This document shows positions 47,041-55,827 of a stretch of 64,000 nt of DNA, piece by piece. Under the pieces are notes generated by a model, which did not search any database, was not told where the DNA came from, and saw only the letters and a program-made list of their open reading frames with translations. Source of the stretch: Pseudomonas wayambapalatensis (lineage in GTDB: Bacteria > Pseudomonadota > Gammaproteobacteria > Pseudomonadales > Pseudomonadaceae); NCBI GenBank assembly GCA_014268975.2, contig CP077096.1, positions 2,269,501 to 2,333,500 of the forward strand, in the 5' to 3' direction. Both the position numbers and the translations under genes were made by a program. Position 1 is the first letter of the stretch. Each line of letters begins with the position of its first letter.

Positions 47041-49970
47041 GCGGCGGGGTCAGGAAGATTGCACAGATCGCCGTAGGTGCGGTCATCGGCTTCGCTCAGG
47101 GCGGCCCGATCGGTGCCGCGATCGGCGCGGGCCTGGCGTTCTACGCCTCTGAGCAGCAGGAGAAGCTCAACACCAAGTCGCCGCTGCGCGATAACGAACC
47201 TTCGGCGCAGACCGTTCGCTCGTCCAAGGCGCCTGCGCGCTTCATCCTGGGCCGGGTCAGCACTGGCGGCGTGCTGGTATGGGCTCAGGAAGAGGCCGGA
47301 GAGCAGCGCGAGGGCGAATGGCTCCACCTGGTGTATGTGCTCTGTGAGGGTGCCGTCGATGCACTCGAGGAGATCTACCTCGGCGAGGAGCTGATCAACA
47401 CCTATGGTGCCGATGCCTCCTACGAACTGGTGGTGAACCCAACTCAGGTGAATGCCTTCCTCAAAGCCAACTGCCCGGACTGGAAGGATGAGCAGATTGG
47501 TCGCGGGCTTTCGTTCGTGCGCCTGTCCCTGCGGTACAACGCCGAGAAATTCCCGTCGGGAATTCCTGATGCGCGCTTTGTCGTGCGCGGGCGCAATGAC
47601 CTATATGACCCCCGCACCGGCATGGCCGGGTACAGCGAGAACACCGCACTGCACATCCTGTGGTTCCTGCGCACCCGTTGCGGCGTGCCGGACGATGAGA
47701 TCGTGTTCGAGACCTTCGCCAGCGGCGCGAACGTGTGCGATGAGTCGGTGGCCAACCCTGACGGCACTACCAGCCCGCGCTACCGCAGCAGCTGCGTCAT
47801 CGGCGCCGACGAACAGCGCACCAACGTGCTGCAGAAGCTCGAGGCGGCGTGCGGTGGCAAGGTCATCCGCGTGGGCGGCCGCTGGATGTTCCAGGCTGGC
47901 GCCTACTACGGCCCCTGGGACTTCGAGATCACTGAGGACATGGTGATCGGCACCATCACGGGCAGCACTGAGCCGACCAATGATGCTGCGATCAACACCA
48001 TTCGCGGCACCTTCACCGACACGACCCAGTCATGGACCGAGACCGACTACCCGGAAGTCAGCGTGGCCGAGTGGGTGGTTGCGGATGGCGGCGAGGCAGC
48101 GGAGACGCTGACCTTTTCCTACGTCACCAACCCGTACCAGGCCCAGCGCCTGGCAAACATCGAACTACGCCGGCGCCGCGCGGGCGGGGTGATAAACGTC
48201 CCGCTCAACCTGCTCGGCTACAACTGCCGGCCGGGCCGCGCCGTGCGCGCGAACCTGCCATCGCTGAACATTCTGGGCGAATTCATCGTCACCGGCTGGT
48301 CCATGGGTACGAGCGAGGGCTGCACCGCGTCCCTGCAGGTCTACGACCCGGCGATCTTCGATGACGCCGTGGGCAAGTCCTACAACCCGATCGGCTTCAT
48401 CAACCTGCCATCCGGCGGCCTGGGCAGTCCTACCGGCTTGGCCTGGATCGTGGACGATACCGCGGAGGTAACCCAAGGCGTGCTGAGCTGGGACGCCCCG
48501 GTCGGCATCGTGACGGGATACGCAGTGACCGTGCGGCAGGCCGGGGTGGCTGTACAGGCCCAGCAGGTGCCGGAGACCACACTTCAGTTGCCGCTGGCCG
48601 GCCTGCCGTCGGGCAACTACACGATGAGCGTTGCCGCGCTCGGTCCGCAAGCGCGCTCGGGCGAGGCGAGCATCACGGTCAACATCAACGGCCCAGCGGT
48701 GCCCGAAGGCTGCACCGTCACTTCGACCATCGAAAGCATCAACCTGGCGCCGAGCAACGTTCAGCACGGCCTCAACGGCGGCACATACGAGTACTTCTTC
48801 AGCATGGACCCGCAGGCAACCGCGGCGCAGGCTGAGTACCTTGGCCAGGGCCTGAGCCTGACTCACACCGGCCTGGCCTTCTTCACCAACTACTACTACT
48901 TCATCCGCTCGAAGAACGCCTACGGGGTGAGCGGGTTCCTGAAAATCGCCGCATCAACCTCCACGGACGTGAGCACGATGCTCGAGGCGCTCAAGGGGAA
49001 GATCGAGCGTGGCCAGCTTGGGCCTGTGCTGGGCGAGGAGATTGACGGCCTGCAAGACCAGATCGATGCGCTTGACGGGCTCAAGGCCTACAACAAGGAC
49101 GAGGCGTACGAGAAAGGGCAGATGGTCGTTGGCGACGGTCGGATCTACCAGGCGCGCGGCCCAGTTCCTGCTGATCCATCGGGCGCGAACGCGCCACCGA
49201 ACGCAACGTTGTGGGATGACGTCGGTCAGTCTGTTGAGGCTGCCAATGGCCTGGCCCAGCAGGTGGCCACCAACAGCACCAGGATTGAAGAGGTAGACGG
49301 CAGGGTCACGTCAACGGCTGAGAGCCTGCAAGCGCTGCGCGCTTCGTATCGTGACGACAATGCTGACGGAGACCTGGCTGGCGCGCTGCAGCAATGGGAT
49401 TCGACCGCAGCCTTCGCAACCGAAGTCAAGGTAAACGCCTCGCGGGAGCTGGCTGCGGCTCGCAAGACCGAAACGCTTGAGTCGAAGATCGGCGAGAACA
49501 CGGCGATGGTGCAGACCGTGAGCGAGACGGTGGTAGGAATCGACGGCAAGGTTTCAGCCATTTCCTCGTGGAAAACCGAGACCAACGTCAACGGCAAGAA
49601 GGTCGCGACCGGCATCGTCCAGGGCAGCAACGGTGAAGTCGGCCAGATCATCATGTCTGCTGATCAGGTTGTCATCGCCAATGGGCTGAGCGGCCCGGAG
49701 GCCAACCTGTTCGTGTTCCAGAACGGGCAGATGTTCGTCAACACGGCCTTCATCAACAGGGCTTTCATCCAGGAACTGATCCTCGGCATGACGCTGCGCT
49801 CTCAGGCCGTCAATGCTCAGGGTCAGCCGCTGATCGAGCTGAACATGGTCACCGGGTCGTTCGCGGTTCGCGGCCAGTCCAATGAAGGTTCGACCCTGCT
49901 GAACAACAACGGACTCTATGTCTACGACCTCAACTTCATCGAGCGGACTGCGGTCGGGAGGATGACCTGA
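47037..49970 (+). CDS. Host-specificity protein / central tail fibre (lambda gpJ-like)
   Basis: A 977-aa protein. The start has a Gly/Ala hydrophobic segment (VGAVIGFAQGGPIGAAIGAG), then the tip-attachment domains with the ARFILGRVSTGGVLVWAQEE block, fibronectin-like repeats in the middle (TPVGIVTGYAVTV-type strands at about 480-560) and a C-terminal coiled coil plus beta section from about 720 on. J-like proteins determine receptor choice. The last gene part resembles DUF1983 (SSLTVSA-like repeats of EETVVGIDGKVSAISSWKTE). Confidence 0.85.
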   Translation: MSGGVRKIAQIAVGAVIGFAQGGPIGAAIGAGLAFYASEQQEKLNTKSPLRDNEPSAQTVRSSKAPARFILGRVSTGGVLVWAQEEAGEQREGEWLHLVYVLCEGAVDALEEIYLGEELINTYGADASYELVVNPTQVNAFLKANCPDWKDEQIGRGLSFVRLSLRYNAEKFPSGIPDARFVVRGRNDLYDPRTGMAGYSENTALHILWFLRTRCGVPDDEIVFETFASGANVCDESVANPDGTTSPRYRSSCVIGADEQRTNVLQKLEAACGGKVIRVGGRWMFQAGAYYGPWDFEITEDMVIGTITGSTEPTNDAAINTIRGTFTDTTQSWTETDYPEVSVAEWVVADGGEAAETLTFSYVTNPYQAQRLANIELRRRRAGGVINVPLNLLGYNCRPGRAVRANLPSLNILGEFIVTGWSMGTSEGCTASLQVYDPAIFDDAVGKSYNPIGFINLPSGGLGSPTGLAWIVDDTAEVTQGVLSWDAPVGIVTGYAVTVRQAGVAVQAQQVPETTLQLPLAGLPSGNYTMSVAALGPQARSGEASITVNINGPAVPEGCTVTSTIESINLAPSNVQHGLNGGTYEYFFSMDPQATAAQAEYLGQGLSLTHTGLAFFTNYYYFIRSKNAYGVSGFLKIAASTSTDVSTMLEALKGKIERGQLGPVLGEEIDGLQDQIDALDGLKAYNKDEAYEKGQMVVGDGRIYQARGPVPADPSGANAPPNATLWDDVGQSVEAANGLAQQVATNSTRIEEVDGRVTSTAESLQALRASYRDDNADGDLAGALQQWDSTAAFATEVKVNASRELAAARKTETLESKIGENTAMVQTVSETVVGIDGKVSAISSWKTETNVNGKKVATGIVQGSNGEVGQIIMSADQVVIANGLSGPEANLFVFQNGQMFVNTAFINRAFIQELILGMTLRSQAVNAQGQPLIELNMVTGSFAVRGQSNEGSTLLNNNGLYVYDLNFIERTAVGRMT

Positions 49971-51022
49971 TGGCTGCTCAATATGGAATCCGGACGCGTG
50001 ATGCGTCCGGGGCCATCACCCTCGACACGACCATTACGCCTATTCGTTCGCTGAGGATGATGCAGGTAGTAGGGAATAACGCGTTCGATCAGTACATCTC
50101 GATACCTGAGATCCAGGCTGAATCATTCGTCGTTGTCGACACGCTCGAGGATCTTGACCAGTTCACTTTCTCGCCGGCGGCTTTCTGGACGGCTGGGCAG
50201 TTGCAGCTCCGACAGCCGCGCGACAAGACCTGGCAGGTGATGGTGCTATCGAAGGGTGGAGAGCCATTCAGCGCAACTGGCAGTTATGGCATCCGGACCA
50301 GGAACAACGGGATTGCAACTCAGATTGATGCCATCAACAGGGTGCTCAGTATTCGGTACGCCGGGAAGTTTTCCTTCATTTTCGGTGGCGGCGATCAGCA
50401 GATTGAGGGCGATGACTACCGGGCGTTTCCCTCGCCGATCACGACATACGAGCGCCCACTGATCTTCATCAACGCCAATGACTACTTCATGGTCGGTCAG
50501 TTCAGCATCATTGGTTCGCCTGGAAATTGGACGGGCTTCCGCCTACGGGATTACCGGAACGAGGCCCACGGCGCAGGGTGGAACTTGCCGATACGAATCT
50601 CTTGGTTCTGCGCAAGCTACATGACCAATACCTCGCCTATTGGCCAATACGGGGTGTCTGTCAAAGGTCCGGCCGGCGAGAGACTGTTCGCCTCCACCAT
50701 GAACCTTGCAGCCCTGAACAGTCAGCCTACGGCCAACTCGTTCGTAACCGCCGGATCACCGATCGTGAGGCCTGGTTACTACGCAACGAGCCAGCAGATG
50801 GGGTGGACGGGTAGCTACGCGGATTATGTGCTCGCGAACGCCCTCTTCACACAAACCAACCTTGGGCAGACGGCCCAGCCGTTGCGCGTGAACTTTGGTG
50901 GGTTCCTTCCGGGAAACCGATCCGTTCTGCAGATGTACTGCGAAAACACCGACGGCGTGAACCCTGTCCTTGCCAATGGGCGAACTCTTTTCGCTGCACG
51001 CCCCGTGAAACCTCTCTTCTGA
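49970..51022 (+). CDS. Tail protein (fibre-associated, unknown)
   Basis: A 350-aa, beta-rich protein (MAAQYGIRTRDASGAITLDT; then SYGIRTRNNGIATQIDAINR, a repeat of the opening motif at about residue 105). The internal duplication of YGIRTR suggests two related domains. It sits between J-like and fibre genes and overlaps the former by one base. The function is presumably structural in the tail tip. Confidence 0.6.
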   Translation: MAAQYGIRTRDASGAITLDTTITPIRSLRMMQVVGNNAFDQYISIPEIQAESFVVVDTLEDLDQFTFSPAAFWTAGQLQLRQPRDKTWQVMVLSKGGEPFSATGSYGIRTRNNGIATQIDAINRVLSIRYAGKFSFIFGGGDQQIEGDDYRAFPSPITTYERPLIFINANDYFMVGQFSIIGSPGNWTGFRLRDYRNEAHGAGWNLPIRISWFCASYMTNTSPIGQYGVSVKGPAGERLFASTMNLAALNSQPTANSFVTAGSPIVRPGYYATSQQMGWTGSYADYVLANALFTQTNLGQTAQPLRVNFGGFLPGNRSVLQMYCENTDGVNPVLANGRTLFAARPVKPLF

Positions 51023-51032
51023 AGGAAAGACT

Positions 51033-52121
51033 ATGCCGTGGTACAGAGCAGGAAACGTTGCGGTCACTGCTGGGCAGACGACCGTGACAGGCACCGGCAC
51101 GAACTTTACGCTGAATGCGCGAGTGGGCGATGCCTTCCAGGGCCCTGACGGCCGCTGGTACGAAGTCGCCAACATTGCCAGCGCGACGGTGATGGGTATC
51201 TTGCCCGCATACCAGGGGAGCACTGTCACCTCTGGCTCATACGGCCTGGCGCCGATGCAGGGATACGTCAAAGAGTCCGCTGACCGCTTGCGCCAGATCG
51301 TTGATCAGTGGGGCTCGACGCTTGCCAGTCTCGGCGCCGTGGCGACAGAGAACGTCGTTCCGGTTGCGAAGGGGGGGACTGGGGCGACAACCCAGGCGGA
51401 TGCCAGGGCGAATCTCGGCCTGGTGCGCACTGCGTCCCCGATAGACAGCACCGCCGGACGCCTGCTCGGCGCGGGCGATCATGGCCTGGGCGGCAACGCC
51501 CCAGCCCGCGAGACGACAGCGATATCGTCGCTGACGAAGGGCGGGACGCGGGCTCTAAACGGCGGATCCGGTGGGCTGCCGTCAGCGAGCCCGGCCCTGG
51601 TCCACACATTCCCGTGGGATAACGACACCAGCGCGCTGCGCCTTGTCCATCCTGTAGCGGGTGACGCTAGCCTTGATGTATGGCTCGGTAAGCGAGCCGG
51701 CTCGACTGAGTACCCGCTCCGCCGGCTTGTTCATTCTGGAAATATCGTGGGCACTGCGACCCAGGTCTCCGGGCTACCCACCGGGGCGGTCATTGAGCGA
51801 GGCTCGAACGCGAACGGTCAGTACATAAAGTTTGCGGACGGAACCCTCATCTGCTGGGGGACATTCACGACTCCAGCGTTTTCGACGACAGCAACGAACT
51901 TCCTTGGCTCGACTTCCGGGATCACCTACTTCCAGAACGCTGCGTTTTCATTCCCTGTGGCCTTCTCGGGCAGTATTTCTGTGATCCCAACAATCTCATC
52001 CGGCAACGGCTTCGGCGCGCGGCTTGCCGGCCTCACGCAGAGCGGCGCGACAGTGCAGGCGTACTCGTCGCAAACCGGCGCCGTTGATATCTCCTGGATC
52101 GCAATAGGGCGGTGGTACTGA
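51033..52121 (+). CDS. Tail fibre protein
   Basis: A 362-aa protein. The start PWYRAGNVAVTAGQTTVTGT and the repeat-bearing block ENVVPVAKGGTGATTQADAR-NLGL (about 111-134) are familiar from phage tail fibres. The C-terminal 90 residues (ADGTLICWGTFTTPAF; VDISWIAIGRWY) form the compact receptor-binding end. Host range would depend on this end and on the following assembly gene. Confidence 0.85.
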   Translation: MPWYRAGNVAVTAGQTTVTGTGTNFTLNARVGDAFQGPDGRWYEVANIASATVMGILPAYQGSTVTSGSYGLAPMQGYVKESADRLRQIVDQWGSTLASLGAVATENVVPVAKGGTGATTQADARANLGLVRTASPIDSTAGRLLGAGDHGLGGNAPARETTAISSLTKGGTRALNGGSGGLPSASPALVHTFPWDNDTSALRLVHPVAGDASLDVWLGKRAGSTEYPLRRLVHSGNIVGTATQVSGLPTGAVIERGSNANGQYIKFADGTLICWGTFTTPAFSTTATNFLGSTSGITYFQNAAFSFPVAFSGSISVIPTISSGNGFGARLAGLTQSGATVQAYSSQTGAVDISWIAIGRWY

Positions 52122-52717
52122 TGATTATCAAGCTTTCTCCTGTGCGCTCTGACGCGCAGCTTTGTGTCACCCGCCTGGGCGACATGTTGACCATCAACAA
52201 CATCGCGTTGGACTTTGCGCGGCTTCCGGATGGTGCCACGCTGCCTGCCGAGGCGGTGAGTGGTGGCTGCGTTATGGACCCGATTGAGCGTGTCGAGGGC
52301 AAGCTCATCGTAACGCTGCGTCTGCCGCACGCCGCCGATGCCCCAGAGTCAGCTCGATTCCCCGCTGATATTCTTGACCCGGCTGAGGGGCAGATTCAGC
52401 TTCCTGGGCAGGAGTTGGGGGACACTGCGCCCGCCGCTGTCGGCGTTATTGATTGGAGCCAGGTCATCACTGCTGAACAGAAAGCTGCAGCCGCTGCCGA
52501 GCAAATGCTTGTCGCCGCCCTCGCCGAGGTGTCTCGGCGCCGCAGTTTGGCCGACTCCGCAATCGCCCCGCTGCAAGATGCCGTCGATCTCGACGAAGCC
52601 ACAGAGGCGGAGGTCGCGTTACTGAAGGACTGGAAGCGCTATCGCGTGGCGCTCAATCGCCTGCCTGAGCAGGACGGCTACCCGCACACAATCGACTGGC
52701 CAGCGCCGCCGGCATAA
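52121..52717 (+). CDS. Tail fibre assembly protein
   Basis: A 198-aa protein. The C-terminal motif WKRYRVALNRLPEQDGYP...IDWP is diagnostic of tail fibre assembly (Tfa-like) proteins. It begins at the stop of the fibre gene (ATGA). The N-terminal 100 residues are beta-rich and unrelated to classical Tfa. Expected to help fibre trimerisation. Confidence 0.82.
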   Translation: MIIKLSPVRSDAQLCVTRLGDMLTINNIALDFARLPDGATLPAEAVSGGCVMDPIERVEGKLIVTLRLPHAADAPESARFPADILDPAEGQIQLPGQELGDTAPAAVGVIDWSQVITAEQKAAAAAEQMLVAALAEVSRRRSLADSAIAPLQDAVDLDEATEAEVALLKDWKRYRVALNRLPEQDGYPHTIDWPAPPA

Positions 52718-52737
52718 ATCTACACATCCGACACACG

Positions 52738-52760
52738 ACCGCCGCTGGCGGTATTTTTTT
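52738..52760 (+). terminator. Terminator after the fibre genes
   Basis: ACCGCC-gct-GGCGGT followed by ATTTTTTT, about 20 bases after the stop at 52717 and 17 bases ahead of the endolysin start. Confidence 0.8.
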
Positions 52761-52776
52761 GCCTGGAGAAACCCGA

Positions 52777-53403
52777 ATGCCGATCACTGAGCAGCAGTTG
52801 CTGCAGATTCTCCCCAATGCCCGCCCAGTCGCGGGCATTTTTGTACCCGCACTGAACCGGGCGATGTTGCGCTGGAGGATCGATAGCCGCCTGCGCATCG
52901 CGGCCTTCCTGGCCCAGGTCAGCCACGAGTCCGGCCAGTTGCGCAACCTGGTGGAGAACCTCAACTACAGCGCCGAGTCCCTGGTGCGCACCTGGCCAAG
53001 TCGGTTCACTCTGCAAACCGCTGGCGCCTACGCGCGGCAGCCGGAGAAGATCGCGAACCGCGCCTACGGCGGCCGGATGGGCAACGGTCCTGAGTCGTCC
53101 GGCGATGGCTGGCGATTCCGCGGGCGCGGCCTGATCCAGCTGACCGGTCGCGACAACTACCGAGCCGCTGGCCAGGCCCTGGGCCTGCCCCTGCTCGAAC
53201 AACCTGAACTGCTCGAGCAGCCCGAGCACGCTGCGCAGTCGGCAGCCTGGTGGTGGTCACAGCGCGGGCTGAACGAACTGGCCGACGCGGGCCGAATTCA
53301 GGATATCGGAAGCACCATCAATACCGGCCAGCCTGGACGGGTGCCTCATGGCGCAGCTGAGCGGAAAGCGCTTTATGACCTGGCTGTGCGGGTGCTGGCA
53401 TGA
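52777..53403 (+). CDS. Endolysin, glycoside hydrolase family 19
   Basis: A 208-aa chitinase-like lysozyme. Catalytic acids are Glu51 in SHESGQ and probably Glu61 in VENLNYSAESL; the GRGLIQLTGRDNY block (about 115-127) completes the GH19 site. No signal peptide is seen, so export through the holin hole is expected. It stands apart from the holins (27-28 kb) but next to the spanins. Confidence 0.9.
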   Translation: MPITEQQLLQILPNARPVAGIFVPALNRAMLRWRIDSRLRIAAFLAQVSHESGQLRNLVENLNYSAESLVRTWPSRFTLQTAGAYARQPEKIANRAYGGRMGNGPESSGDGWRFRGRGLIQLTGRDNYRAAGQALGLPLLEQPELLEQPEHAAQSAAWWWSQRGLNELADAGRIQDIGSTINTGQPGRVPHGAAERKALYDLAVRVLA

Positions 53404-53762
53404 ACGCTTGGCTGATTCGCCTCGCCGGCGCCGGCCTGCTGATCCTGCTCGGCATTGCCGTCGGCACCTGGGCAACCACAAACCACTTCCGGCCGCTGCT
53501 GGATACTGAGCAGGACCAGGCCGCCCAGTGCGCCGCGGCGCGCGACAACTTGGCCGGCTTGGCGCAGGAGCAGGGCAAGGCCCTGGGCGACCTGACACTG
53601 GCCGCGAACGAGCGCCAGGCCAGGGCAGAGAAAGCGGTGAGTGAGGCTATGGCCAGCGCCCAGGACGACTACGCGGCGGCGAACCGCCTGCAGCAGGAGC
53701 GCACCGGTGGCGATCAGTGTGCCGCCGCTTCCTCGATCATCGACAAGGAGCTTGGCTTATGA
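53400..53762 (+). CDS. Inner-membrane spanin (Rz-like)
   Basis: A 120-aa protein with an N-terminal anchor (MNAWLIRLAGAGLLILLGIA) and a periplasmic helix rich in Ala/Gln/Glu, the usual i-spanin form. It overlaps the endolysin gene by ATGA and the outer-membrane partner at its end. Confidence 0.82.
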   Translation: MNAWLIRLAGAGLLILLGIAVGTWATTNHFRPLLDTEQDQAAQCAAARDNLAGLAQEQGKALGDLTLAANERQARAEKAVSEAMASAQDDYAAANRLQQERTGGDQCAAASSIIDKELGL

Positions 53763-54100
53763 TGCTGGTGGGCAACTGGCGATTCCGCGGGTGTGAGATT
53801 GGCTTTTTCCAGGCTGTAAGCCGCGGACTTATTGGCCTTTCCCGTGGGTGCGGGGTGGTGGGCATCCTGGCAATTTATGGGTGTTCTGGCCAAGTTGAGC
53901 CGCAAGTCCAGTATGTGCGCGTCGAGGTGCCAGTGCAGGTGCCGTGCCGCGCGCCTGATGTTGCCGTGCCGCCGTGGGCGGCTGCCGGCCTGCGTAAGTC
54001 CGATAGCCTGGAAGTGAAGGTGCGTGCGCTACTGGCTGAGCGCCGCCAGCGTGTCGGGTACGAGAGCCTGCTGGGGGCGGCGGTGAATGCCTGCAATTAG
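53759..54100 (+). CDS. Outer-membrane spanin lipoprotein (Rz1-like)
   Basis: A 113-aa frame whose segment ILAIYGCSGQ (Cys at about residue 42) is a lipobox, followed by a Pro/Val-rich stretch (PQVQYVRVEVPVQVPCRAP) typical of o-spanins. The start (ATGATG) overlaps the i-spanin stop. A C-terminal helix then contacts the partner. If the true start is nearer the lipobox the signal peptide would be shorter. Confidence 0.78.
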   Translation: MMLVGNWRFRGCEIGFFQAVSRGLIGLSRGCGVVGILAIYGCSGQVEPQVQYVRVEVPVQVPCRAPDVAVPPWAAAGLRKSDSLEVKVRALLAERRQRVGYESLLGAAVNACN

Positions 54101-54166
54101 GCTAAAACACTATTTCCTGAGTGATGGTCATATGATATCAAGGCTATTCACTATAGGAGATCTGAC

Positions 54167-54526
54167 ATGGCAGTTCGTTTTTTTACGCAGACCCCAGCGG
54201 CACTACTCAAAGCCTTTGACGGGAAGATTGACCAAGAAGAGCGTGAGGGCTCTATTACTACTTGGGAAAGAACCCAGCAGGGCTTCTATACGCACAAGTC
54301 TCGCTGGGGTAAGAAAGCATACTTCAAAGCCAACCCTAAGTATGAGGACAGGCTCGTGTTCAACGTCGTTCCGCCTGCAGGGGAGGTGGTAGATCCTGAG
54401 GTGTACTCTTTCTACCACGGGCACCTGATCGAGACATTTCTGAATCACTTCTCCGAAAAATTCACTGTTGGTGCAGCGACCGCGAAACCAACCGATCAAG
54501 ACAGGCTTAGATCCAAGACGGCCTGA
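54167..54526 (+). CDS. 119-aa unknown protein after the lysis genes
   Basis: Starts MAVRFFTQTPAALLKAFDGK with AGGAG upstream. The body (REGSITTWERTQQGFYTHKS; YSFYHGHLIETFLNHFSEKF) is helical and aromatic. The gene is more AT-rich than its neighbours. No family recognised; placed in the lysogenic-conversion zone before attR. Confidence 0.6.
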   Translation: MAVRFFTQTPAALLKAFDGKIDQEEREGSITTWERTQQGFYTHKSRWGKKAYFKANPKYEDRLVFNVVPPAGEVVDPEVYSFYHGHLIETFLNHFSEKFTVGAATAKPTDQDRLRSKTA

Positions 54527-54600
54527 TTACAAAGCCCGAATAGCCGGCCTGGCCTGTGAAGCGTCCTATAATGGCCTGACAAAGCCATCGGGGTAGGTCA

Positions 54601-54810
54601 GTGAAGCGAACGCTTGAAGGAATGGTCGCCGCCGGTGAAGAGTTGCTTCGCCAGGCGCTCGACGCCAATCGACGCCTACAGCAGGCCGTGGCTGATGGAG
54701 AGCCCCTTGAGGAGGTCGAGCGGCACCGAGTATTGGCCGATCGTCTTTACCGTCAAGTAACCGAGCATCAGCTCATCGCTACCGGCAAAGCGCCTCATAT
54801 CATCCACTGA
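54601..54810 (+). CDS. 69-aa helical protein, first of two paralogues
   Basis: GTG start after a GGGGTAGG site. A single helical hairpin (LEGMVAAGEELLRQALDANR; EEVERHRVLADRLYR). It shares with the next gene the -EVER-R- helix and the C-terminal G(K/R)AP--H. The function is unknown; the size suits a small regulator or antitoxin-like subunit. Confidence 0.55.
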   Translation: MKRTLEGMVAAGEELLRQALDANRRLQQAVADGEPLEEVERHRVLADRLYRQVTEHQLIATGKAPHIIH

Positions 54811-54827
54811 TCGCCAGGGAGGCGAGC

Positions 54828-55034
54828 ATGAAAGACAAGCGCGAAGTCGTGATGCCAGACCATCAGGTCTACAAGGATGTCGAGGAGGCTATGAGGCGCC
54901 ATCTTGAGGCACAAGAGGCTGGATTGCCTGCGCAGGAAGTGGAGCGCTTGCGGCTGATATTGGAATCGCAGATCAAGGCGGCTCATGAGTACCACTCAGA
55001 TGCCATGGGGCGAGCGCCGCTGAGTCGTCACTGA
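54828..55034 (+). CDS. 68-aa helical protein, second of two paralogues
   Basis: ATG with GGAGG upstream. Begins MKDKREVVMPDHQVYKDVEE, then QEVERLRLILESQIKAAHEY, and ends GRAPLSRH. Likely a divergent tandem duplicate of the gene before it. It overlaps the 3' end of the opposing SRAP gene by seven bases. Confidence 0.55.
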   Translation: MKDKREVVMPDHQVYKDVEEAMRRHLEAQEAGLPAQEVERLRLILESQIKAAHEYHSDAMGRAPLSRH

Positions 55035-55690
55035 GGCGCTATCAGCTCAGGCCCCTGGTTCCGCACGTTCCCTACGGCTGTGCTGACCTTGTACCACTCG
55101 AATGCCTCGGATGGTTCCCCCAGGTTCAGCACCATCTGTTCTGCGTGCTCGCTGGGCATCCCGGCTGCAATCCACTCTCGCGCCAGTTCCGGCTCCAGCA
55201 CCACTGGCCGGCGGTCGTGCACGTCAACAAGCCCGCCCTGGGCGTCGGCTGTGATGATAACGAAGCCGTCGTGCTCGTTGCCGGTGAATTGACCGATGCT
55301 GGCGCATAGCGCTGGCTGGCCGTCCCGCCGCCGGATGTAATACGGCTGCTTCTTTGGGCCACCCTCATCAACCCACTCGTACCAGCCGTCGATGGGCGTG
55401 ATTGCACGGTGTGGCCAGATGGCACGGAAGAGCGGGCCGTGCGCCACCTTCTCAACCCGCGCGTTGATCGGCGCGGCGCGGTCTGTCGCCCAGTGCGGCC
55501 GCCACCCCCACCTCACCAGGTCCGCACGCGGACCGTCCTCATCGACGCGCAGCACGGCAACGGGCGTAGTAGGCGCAACGTTGTGCCGCTGCAGCGCCTG
55601 GTCACCGCCGTTGTTCCTCCACACCTCCGGCATGCTGAGCGCTTCAACGAAGTCGTGAATGCCTCGGTACTGGGTCAGCCGTCCACACAT
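55028..55690 (-). CDS. SRAP-domain protein (YedK/HMCES-like)
   Basis: A 220-aa SOS response-associated peptidase-like protein. Mature N-terminus begins with Cys2 (MCGRLTQ), the residue that forms a thiazolidine crosslink to abasic sites. Other landmarks are the INARVEK segment (about 86-92), GWYEW (about 116-120) and a His in the VHDRRPVVLE block. It shields ssDNA abasic sites. A LexA-like box lies 80 bases upstream, so SOS control is likely. The start at 55690 must be right, because the Cys has to follow Met. Confidence 0.9.
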   Translation of the reverse strand: MCGRLTQYRGIHDFVEALSMPEVWRNNGGDQALQRHNVAPTTPVAVLRVDEDGPRADLVRWGWRPHWATDRAAPINARVEKVAHGPLFRAIWPHRAITPIDGWYEWVDEGGPKKQPYYIRRRDGQPALCASIGQFTGNEHDGFVIITADAQGGLVDVHDRRPVVLEPELAREWIAAGMPSEHAEQMVLNLGEPSEAFEWYKVSTAVGNVRNQGPELIAPQ

Positions 55691-55769
55691 TTCCCGCCCC
55701 TCCTGCTCGAGCACAAAGCATAGCCCGCCGGGCGGTACTGGCGCGGGCTGCGCATGCAATGCTCAAATT

Positions 55770-55785
55770 CTGTATCGATATGCAG
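55770..55785 (-). promoter_or_regulatory. LexA (SOS) box upstream of the SRAP gene
   Basis: CTGTATCGATATGCAG, 16 bp, with the invariant CTG and CAG ends and three internal changes from the CTGTATATATATACAG consensus. It is 80 bp before the SRAP start on the minus strand. Confidence 0.65.
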
Positions 55786-55827
55786 TATGGTGCTCCATGT
55801 ACTTCCTGGATTGGCTAGGTATGCGAC

